Shown: piece by piece, positions 57,340 to 64,000 of the stretch
Position numbering within the stretch: the stretch's first letter is position 1
Layout: each line of letters starts with the position of its first letter
Origin: Clitoria ternatea
Lineage: Eukaryota > Streptophyta > Magnoliopsida > Fabales > Fabaceae
Direction of reading: 5' to 3'
NCBI GenBank assembly: GCA_037962975.1
Contig: CM075673.1
Span: 161,902,667 to 161,966,666 of the forward strand
DNA length: 64,000 bases
Program-made: the position numbers and the translations under genes
The notes under the pieces: generated by a model
Database searches by the model: none
Seen by the model: only the letters and a program-made list of their open reading frames with translations
What the model was told of the DNA's origin: nothing

Positions 57340-58470
57340 TTATAAACTATTAAAATGGTCAAACGTAAATAAATAAATAGAAAGTGTAGAAAGATAAAAG
57401 CAAAAAGATAAATAACTAAAAATAAAGAGTATAGAGAATAAATAATAATAATAAAATAAAAAAAATAAAGGTAGAAAAAAAATAAATGAAAAGTTCAAAA
57501 AAATAAAAATAAAAATAAATAGACATAACAATAAATACATAAAAATAAAAGAGCAGAAAAAAAAAAAAAAAATACATAAAATAAAGGGGCAGAAAAATAA
57601 ATAATAAAAAAAAGGAACAGAAAAGTAAATAACAAAAATAAAGCAGCAGAAAAGTAAATAACAAAAATAAAGGGACAGGAAAGCAAATACATGAAAATAA
57701 AGGGGCAGAGATGTAAATAACAAAAATAAAGGGGCAGAAATGTAAATAACAAAAATAAAGGAGCAAAAATGTAAATAACCAAAATAAAAGGGCTAAAAAG
57801 TAAATACATAGAAATAAAAGGGCAGAAATGTAAATAACAAAAATAAAGGGGCAGAAATGTAATTAACAAAAATAAAGAGGCAGAAATGTAAATAACCAAA
57901 ATAAAAGGGCTAAAAAGTAAATACATGGAAATAAAGGGGCAGAAATGTAAATAACAAAAATAAAGGGGCAGAAAAGTAAATATATAAAAATAAAGGGGCA
58001 GAAATATAAATAACAAAAATAAAAGGGCAGAAAAGTAAATACATGAAAATAAATGGGTAGAAAAGTAAATAACAAAAATAAAGAGACGGGAAAGTAAATA
58101 AATAAAATAAAAGGGCATAAAAATAAATAAATAAAGATAAAAATGTAAAAAATAAAAAAAAATGAACTAATAATTGCAGAAATATAAAGTGCGGATAAAT
58201 AAAGTGCAGAAAAATAAATTAACAATAATAAAAGTGCAGAAAAGTAAATAAAAAGGAATAAAAGTGTAAAAAATAAATAAATAAATAAGGAAAAATAAAG
58301 GTACAAATAAATAAATAAAGATGGAGATGCATAAAAATAAATAAACAGATAAATAACTGCAGAAAAATAAAGTGCAGAAAAATAAAGTGCTTGAATATAA
58401 ATAAAGAAAAATAAAAGTGCAGAAAAATAAATAACAATTAAATAAGACGAATAAATAAATATAAATAAAC
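57340..58470. repeat. A-rich minisatellite inside the Tat LTR
   Basis: About 30-bp units (AAAAATAAAGGGGCAGAAAT plus GTAAATAAC) repeat from 57,570 to about 58,130, followed by shorter AATAAAGTGCAGAAA units to 58,440. Because stop codons are rare in its complement, long minus-strand frames appear here, but they encode only Leu/Phe/Tyr-rich low-complexity text. Confidence 0.85.
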
Positions 58471-58954
58471 AACTTTGTATTAATAAAAAATACCTTGGTA
58501 CAAGATCAATTACAGAGAAACTAGAACGGAAGTCAGGAAATCAATTTTGTGTAGATTTCCTTTGCTTTTGGCTTTGTTTGGACTTGATTTGAAGGTGTTT
58601 GGATACCGGTTACAACACTTGGACAGTATTTTAGCTCACAAAAACTCACATACTAAAACAAACAAGAGTGGTGCACTCATTTTCCTAACTAGAATTACAC
58701 AAAGAAATTTATGAAAACCCAAACTTCTAAAAATTCTCACAAAAATTTATCACTCTTTCCCCTCTTTTTTCTCTTCCTTTTTTTCAAATGCCTCAATATC
58801 ACCTTCTATTTATAGAAGAAAATTGGCATTGGATCCTCCCTAAAAGACATCACTTTCCTACTTTTCCAATTTGTCCAAATTCCATATCAATTTCCCCAAT
58901 TTTCTCCAATTATCCAACCAAACCGGGGCCCACCACTAAAACCACCGTCACTTC

Positions 58955-59240
58955 TTTTCTGATTTTTTCTTTTTTTTTTTCTTTTTTTTCTTTTTTTTTT
59001 TTTAATTTTCGTTTTTTTTTTTAACTTTTTTTTTTTTTTCGACCTTTTTTTTTTGGGCCCATATCTCTCTTTTTTTTTTTTGGCTTTTTTTTCTTTTTTT
59101 TTTTTCTTTTGTTTTTTTTTGTTTGGGCCCTCTTTTTTTTTCTCTTTTTTTTTTTGTGCCCTTTTTATTATTTTTTTTTTCGTTTTTTTTTTTTTCTGAT
59201 TTTTTTTTCTGATTTTTTTTTTTTTTTTGCCCATTTTTTT
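58955..59240. repeat. Poly-T tract cluster in the Tat LTR
   Basis: About 285 bp made almost only of T runs of 6-13, broken by single C or G and by GGGCCC or GGCC. Sense-strand RNA would be A-rich. Confidence 0.85.
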
Positions 59241-59713
59241 TTTGGCCTTTTATTTAAAGGTACAAATGGAAACATAAATTATTTATTACATATATGGAAA
59301 TATATAAAATATCCAATAAATATAAATTACTACCCACACTATAAGGAGTAAAAAGGTAGTCACAAAACATCGTCTTCCCTCCCTTATTCTTTCCTCTTGG
59401 CTTCGGCATCTATCAGCCATTGCTTGAGAGAAATGAAGAGAATTGATGAAATGAGAGGTGTGATAGGAAATGAAGAGGGATTGGGTATTTATAGAGATGG
59501 GGAAGGGTTACTATTCCAACGGTCACTATGCAATTTTAATATTATTTTTTTTTAATATGATCCGGGGTGGCAATCTGGACTGGGCGGGGTTCTAAGCACT
59601 GTACCGCGTCACCAACGAGAACTGGTAAGTCATAACCGGGGTCTGAAATCATTGGTCAACTATAGACATTTCTCTTCACCTCGGTTAAATATTAAGCATT
59701 GGGGAATCTCCTG

Positions 59714-59809
59714 CAGGTGTACCTCCGGTGTGTCTTGAAGTTCAAGTACGGATTAACACATCAGGTGTACCTCCGGTGTGTCTTGAAGTTTAAGTACGGA
59801 TTAACACAT
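59714..59809. repeat. 48-bp tandem duplication in the Tat LTR
   Basis: Two units, 59,714-59,761 and 59,762-59,809, beginning CAGGTGTACCTCCGGTG, almost identical (one C/T difference seen). Confidence 0.85.
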
Positions 59810-60057
59810 CAGTTTTAACCTTGAAGAACCTCGGATTCCCTTCGAACTGAGGTGTAAAATACCGTACTCCACTGAGGCTGTACGAGCTTAGAACTAATGA
59901 GGTAACACCGGTCATGAAACCGTGCTAGGACCCCGGTTAATGCAGTCGACATTGACTCCGGACTCTAGGACAAAAAACTCTTTTTTTTTTTCTTCTTTTT
60001 TTTTATTTTCCTTTTTTTTTTTTAATATATATCACCGGACAAAAATAGGTGTTCACA

Positions 60058-60070
60058 GATGCCCCTCTTT
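60058..60070 (-). other. Polypurine tract of the Tat-type element
   Basis: Minus strand AAAGAGGGGCATC directly before the LTR start TGTGAACACC. A purine-rich PPT abutting the LTR fixes the LTR boundary and the minus orientation. Confidence 0.8.
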
Positions 60071-60320
60071 ACTTCTTTTCATGAAAGAATATGAGACATA
60101 TTCATATTATTGATGTGAAAAGAAAGTAAAGACGTGAACACCACTAAGAATACTCGACAACTTTTGACAAGAAGTAAATAGCCGAATGGTGTTGTCTCTA
60201 TGCTAGACAGTTTAAGGAGAGGCACTTGGAACATGACAGGAAGATAAATGACATAACTTAGGGGTTAATACCTGAAGCTTTGGAAAAATATGAAGTTGTC
60301 TTGACATTTCGAGGAGCCTA

Positions 60321-60870
60321 AGAATGGGTATTTGAGGCTTCGACACAAAATAGATGACAGGGGGATGCCCCTGAATGATTTTGATTGAGATAGCCTAAGG
60401 AAGGATACCTGAAGCTTTGACATGAAACTAAATGACTGGGAAGATGCCCCTGATTTGATTTTGATTGAGATAGCCTAGGGAAGGATACCTGAAGCTTTGA
60501 CATGAAACTAAATGACTGGGGGGATGCCCCTGATTTGATTTTGATTGAGATAGCCTAGGGATGGATACCTGAGGCTTTGACATGAAACTAAATGACTGGG
60601 GGGATGCCCCTGATTTGATTTTGATTGAGATAGCCTAGGGATGGATACCTGAAGCTTTGACATGAAACTAAATGATTGGGGGGATGCCCCTGATTTGATT
60701 TTGGTTGAGATAGCCTAGGGATGGATACCTGAGGCTTTGACATGAAACTAAATGACTGGGGAAATGCCCCTGATTTGATCTGAGTAGCCTAGGAATGGAT
60801 ACCTTAGGCTTGGACATGAAGTAAGACTTAAGGGAGATACCTCTACCATAATGACTTATGGTAGAGAATT
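60321..60870 (-). repeat. 80-bp tandem array in the Tat 3' untranslated region
   Basis: Units begin at 60,401, 60,481, 60,561, 60,641 and 60,721, exactly 80 bp apart (ATGGATACCTGARGCTTTGA, GGGGGATGCCCCTGATTTG). A degenerate copy precedes (about 60,321) and a shortened one follows (about 60,794). It lies between pol and the PPT, the region known in Tat/Ogre elements to spawn tandem repeats. Confidence 0.9.
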
Positions 60871-61414
60871 ATATGAGATTTATGATCAAGAAGAATGTGT
60901 CTGAGATTGACTTTTCTAGTTTAGTGTGGGTTCTGAGTGAATACAAGGATTGCATTTTCACATCTTAGTAAACCATCCCGACTGGAGTTAGGGGATAGGC
61001 TGAAACTGTTGATCTCGACTCTTCATGGGGAGCGTTTGTCCTTGTTGTACCCTCAAACCTGCATGGAAGAAATAGTCAAGTGGAAAACCAAAGGTCAAAG
61101 ATCTTGCTTCCTCCAGGTGACTACCACAATCCTCATGGGACTTGTTATTACTCATGGCAGAGCGGAATATCCTGATTACCAAGGTCTGTGTAATTGGGAA
61201 GTATCAAGCTTGTTTGAGATTAAAAATATGCCTTTCATGATTTTTTTTTTAATATTTTCCACAAAATGCATGCAAATGAAACCTGACAAGACAAGGATTA
61301 GAACTGAAATTGAGAATTCCATATATTTACTTGGGAAAATTACAAGTTTATATCATAATTTTTAATCCAAACTTTTAGAGGATATAAAGACTACCCTATC
61401 CCTTTAGAGTACGC
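60871..61414 (-). other. Untranslated region 3' of Tat pol
   Basis: Non-coding in the element's sense. A plus-strand frame of 142 codons at 60,937-61,365 has no recognisable domain and is antisense to the element. Confidence 0.5.
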
Positions 61415-64000
61415 TCAAGCATAATACTTCTTGACTGCATCTGAATTGACCGGGAAAGATAACTCCTCACCATCCATGTTCGTCAAAATCAAAGCTCCTC
61501 CAGAAAAGGCTCTCTTTACGACGAATGGTCCTTCATAATTTGGCTTCCATTTGCCTCGGTGATCATTTTGATTCGGTAAGATTTTCTTCAGTACCAAATC
61601 ACCTTCATGAAATTGACGAGGTCGCACTTTCTTTTCGTATGCCTTCTTCATACGCTTTTGGTATAACTGCCCATGACAGAGAGCGGTTAACCTTTTCCCA
61701 TCAATTAAATTTAATTGATCATACCGGGACCGAACCCATTCAGCTTCTTCTAATTTGGCATCCATGATTACTTTTAAAGACGGAATTTCCACTTCTATTG
61801 GTAAAACAGCTTCCATACCATACACCAATGAGAAGGGTGTTGCCCCTGTCAAAGTTCGTACAGAGGTACGATACCCATGTAAAGCAAAAGGAAGCAACTC
61901 ACTCCAGTCTTTGTAGGTTTCAACCATCTTTTGTATGATTTTCTTTATATTTTTGTTAGCAGCTTCCACTGCTCCATTCATCTTAGGTCTGTATGGAGAT
62001 GAATTAAGGTGTTTGATTTTGAATTCCTCACAAAGTTCATGCATCATTTTATTATTTAGGTTTGTACCATTATCAGTGATGATCTGATTTGGTAAACCAT
62101 ATCTACAAATCAATTCTCTCTTGATGAATTTGACCACAACATTTTTAGTCACGTTGGTGTAGGAAGCTGCTTCAACCCACTTAGTGAAGTAATCAATGGC
62201 CACCAAAATAAAGCGATGCCCATTCGATGCTTTTGGTTCAATGGGACCAATAACATCTATGCCCCACATAGCAAAAGGCCAAGGCGTTGTTAGAACGTGC
62301 AAAGAAGATGGTGGTGCATGAATGTTGTCTGCATAGGTTTGACACTTGTGACATTTCTTGGTATAGTTATTACAATCATTCTCCATTGTCATCCAATAAT
62401 ATCCAGATCGGAGAATTTTTCTTGCCATCGAGTGCCCATTTGCATGTGTTCCAAAAGGCCCTTCATGAACATCCTTCATGATTTTGTTAGCTTCCGTCAC
62501 GTCTACGCAACGAAGGAGAACAGAATCATAATTTCTCTTATAGAGTGTATTCCCAGTCATAAAGAAATTCATGGCTAGGCGCCTGAGGGTTCTTTTATCA
62601 TTTTCTGAGATACCAGGAGGATATTCTTGATTTTGAATATAATTTTTGATGTCATGAAACCATGGTTTCCCATCGGGCTCTTCTTCTATCTCATGACAAT
62701 ATGCAGGTTCGAGACGCCTTTCAATCTCGATGAAGGGCATGTCACAATCCCTACTTACGTTGAACATGGAGGCCAACGTGGCCAAGGCATCGGCTAATTG
62801 GTTATCATCCCGAGGAATATGATGGAAAGAGACTTCATCGAACCCTTTGATTAGTTCCATGATGTGAGCTTGATAAGGAATCAATTTTCCATCTCTAGTA
62901 TCCCATTCTTCTTTCAGTTGATGAATCACCAAGGCAGAATCTCCGTATATTTGTAGAGATTTCACCTTTGCTTCAAGTGCCGCCTGAATCCCCAAAACAC
63001 AAGCTTCATATTCTGCAATATTATTGGTACAATCAAAACAAAGTCTAGCAGTGAATGGGAAAAGCTTGTTATCTGGTGAGATTAGGATGGCCCCAATCCC
63101 ATGCCCCAGTGTATTCGACGCCCCATCGAACATCAAAATCCAAGTTCTATTAGGACAATCTTTCTCTTCTGACAACATCATAATATTTTCATCAGGAAAT
63201 TCGAATGACATTGGTTGGTACTCTTTTAGGGGATGGTGGGCCAAGTGATCAGCTAAAGCACTCCCCCTTACAGCTTTTTGGGTGACATGAATGATATCAT
63301 ACTCAGTCAAAAGAACCTGCCAACGAGCTATTCTTCCCGTCAGAGCCGGTTTTTCAAAGATGTACTTAATTGGGTCCATCTTAGATATCAACCAAGTAGT
63401 ATAAGATAACATGTATTGCCTTAGGCGACGAGCAGCCCATGCTAATGCACAACAAGTTCGTTCCACAGTAGAATATCGTGCTTCGCACTCAGTGAACTTC
63501 TTGCTCAAATAGTAAATAGCATGCTCTTTTCTCCCAGACTCATCATGTTGCCCCAGTACAGAGCCCATAGACTCATTTATCACCGTCAAATACAACAGGA
63601 GTGGTCTTCCTGGGGTTGGGGGAACCAAGATCGGTGGGGATTGCAAGTATTGCTTTATTTGGTCAAAGGCCTCCTGGCAGTCATCATTCCATTGTGATGG
63701 TTGATTTTTACGAAGCAACTTAAAGATTGGATTACATACAGCTGTTAGTTGAGAAATGAAACGAGCTATGTAATTCAACCTTCCAAGGAATCCTCGTACT
63801 TCTTTTTCAGTGCTAGGAGCGGGCATTTCCATGATTGCCTTTACTTTATCGGGATCCACTTCGATACCTTTCTCACTGACAATGAAACCAAGCAACCTTC
63901 CAGAGCTAGCCCCAAAAGTGCATTTAGCCGGATTTAATCTGAGTTTGAATTTTCTCAGGCGTTCAAAGAGCTTTCGTAAGTCAATCAAGTGACCTTCAAC
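61415..64000 (-). CDS. Tat/Ogre-type pol polyprotein, 3' part (open at window edge)
   Basis: About 860 codons are visible without a stop; the frame continues past 64,000. Residue numbers count from the Leu codon at 63,988. The end of reverse transcriptase (KCTFGASSGRLLGF, EVRGFLGRLNYIARF) is followed by a first RNase H (~110-230) that looks altered at its catalytic start (LLLYLTVINESMG instead of a DAS-type motif). A second, archaeal-type RNase H starts at FDGASNTLGHG (D288) and has EYEA, GDSA and DDNQLADALA. This dual RNase H layout marks the Tat lineage. Integrase follows with a zinc-binding HHCC region and the full triad D578, D639, E675. The tail carries GPFVVKRAFSGGALIL. It stops at 61,415. 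The coding part seen here is intact, so the element may be fairly young; gag, the 5' LTR and any frameshift upstream are out of view. Confidence 0.92.
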   Translation of the reverse strand, partial: VEGHLIDLRKLFERLRKFKLRLNPAKCTFGASSGRLLGFIVSEKGIEVDPDKVKAIMEMPAPSTEKEVRGFLGRLNYIARFISQLTAVCNPIFKLLRKNQPSQWNDDCQEAFDQIKQYLQSPPILVPPTPGRPLLLYLTVINESMGSVLGQHDESGRKEHAIYYLSKKFTECEARYSTVERTCCALAWAARRLRQYMLSYTTWLISKMDPIKYIFEKPALTGRIARWQVLLTEYDIIHVTQKAVRGSALADHLAHHPLKEYQPMSFEFPDENIMMLSEEKDCPNRTWILMFDGASNTLGHGIGAILISPDNKLFPFTARLCFDCTNNIAEYEACVLGIQAALEAKVKSLQIYGDSALVIHQLKEEWDTRDGKLIPYQAHIMELIKGFDEVSFHHIPRDDNQLADALATLASMFNVSRDCDMPFIEIERRLEPAYCHEIEEEPDGKPWFHDIKNYIQNQEYPPGISENDKRTLRRLAMNFFMTGNTLYKRNYDSVLLRCVDVTEANKIMKDVHEGPFGTHANGHSMARKILRSGYYWMTMENDCNNYTKKCHKCQTYADNIHAPPSSLHVLTTPWPFAMWGIDVIGPIEPKASNGHRFILVAIDYFTKWVEAASYTNVTKNVVVKFIKRELICRYGLPNQIITDNGTNLNNKMMHELCEEFKIKHLNSSPYRPKMNGAVEAANKNIKKIIQKMVETYKDWSELLPFALHGYRTSVRTLTGATPFSLVYGMEAVLPIEVEIPSLKVIMDAKLEEAEWVRSRYDQLNLIDGKRLTALCHGQLYQKRMKKAYEKKVRPRQFHEGDLVLKKILPNQNDHRGKWKPNYEGPFVVKRAFSGGALILTNMDGEELSFPVNSDAVKKYYA

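Larger units (their letters stand above)
56439..60057 (-). repeat. 3' LTR of a Tat/Ogre-type element
   Basis: On the minus strand it starts TGTGAACACCTATTTTTGTC (60,057) and ends CCGGTCGCGACA (56,439), 3,619 bp. The left flank CCTCC (56,434-56,438) should be the target duplication; its partner is outside the window. The conserved box GGAGTCGCCACCAATATTTA (56,553) and GGGAGTCGAATTACAGGAGG (56,645) are familiar from Tat/Ogre LTRs of legumes. It is unusually rich in simple repeats. Confidence 0.82.

Noticed and set aside
57340..58472. Several minus-strand reading frames of 100-200 codons rich in Leu, Phe and Tyr
   Set aside because: They are translations of an A-rich minisatellite in the Tat LTR; overlapping frames give the same type of text and no domain is present.
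60937..61365. 142-codon plus-strand frame downstream of Tat pol
   Set aside because: Antisense to the element's untranslated region, no domain recognised.

Overview
This 64-kb window is nuclear DNA of a flowering plant. Genes have introns, intergenic DNA is AT-rich, and most of the sequence is layered LTR retrotransposons, MULE, CACTA, hAT and Tourist-like remnants. The LTR families (a chromovirus with TGTAACATCC ends, a Tat/Ogre-type element with TGTGAACACC ends, LTRs carrying TAATCGATTA motifs) and two short defensin-like genes suggest a legume, perhaps of the soybean/bean group. That assignment is inference.

Layout. 1-1.6 kb: decayed Ty3 gag (minus). 2.8 kb: Tourist-like MITE. 6.4-10.4 kb: the one conventional host gene, a four-exon BTB-NPH3 gene (615 aa) that looks like an NCH1 orthologue. 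11.3-13.9 kb: a pair of ~700-bp direct repeats, one split by a hAT-type MITE with 8-bp target duplications. 15.84-26.17 kb: a complete, young Ty3 chromovirus (two 2,814-bp LTRs, intact 1,467-codon gag-pol, 5-bp target duplication AATCA) nested in an older LTR. 27-32.3 kb: AT-rich repeats in concentric inverted arrangement around a two-exon defensin-like gene. 33.7 kb: a 5S-rRNA-bearing, Cassandra-like LTR. 34.3-35.6 kb: Athila-like LTR. 35.8-43.3 kb: a solo LTR that contains another solo LTR and a CACTA fragment. 44-44.5 kb: second defensin-like gene, facing the first. 45.1-48.8 kb: solo LTR with perfect target duplication. 48.9-49.5 kb: Ulp1-type protease remnant. 52.7-56.4 kb: dead MULE transposase with a convergent second reading frame. 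56.4-64 kb: the 3' half of a Tat-type Ty3 element on the minus strand (3' LTR, PPT, 80-bp tandem array, pol open at the window edge).

The most unusual signal is structural. The young chromovirus LTR holds nine pairs of a 12-bp CpG-containing dyad (TCGCTYRAGCGA type). The two members of each pair start 19-21 bp apart, while the distance between pairs varies. Two other LTRs in the window carry a different dyad (TAATCGATTA) with the same paired arrangement at 21-22 bp. I know of no named feature for this. It may be a protein-binding array or a set of leader-RNA hairpins.

The likely expressed host genes are the NPH3-family signalling gene and the two secreted cysteine-rich peptide genes. The rest is transposon-derived.
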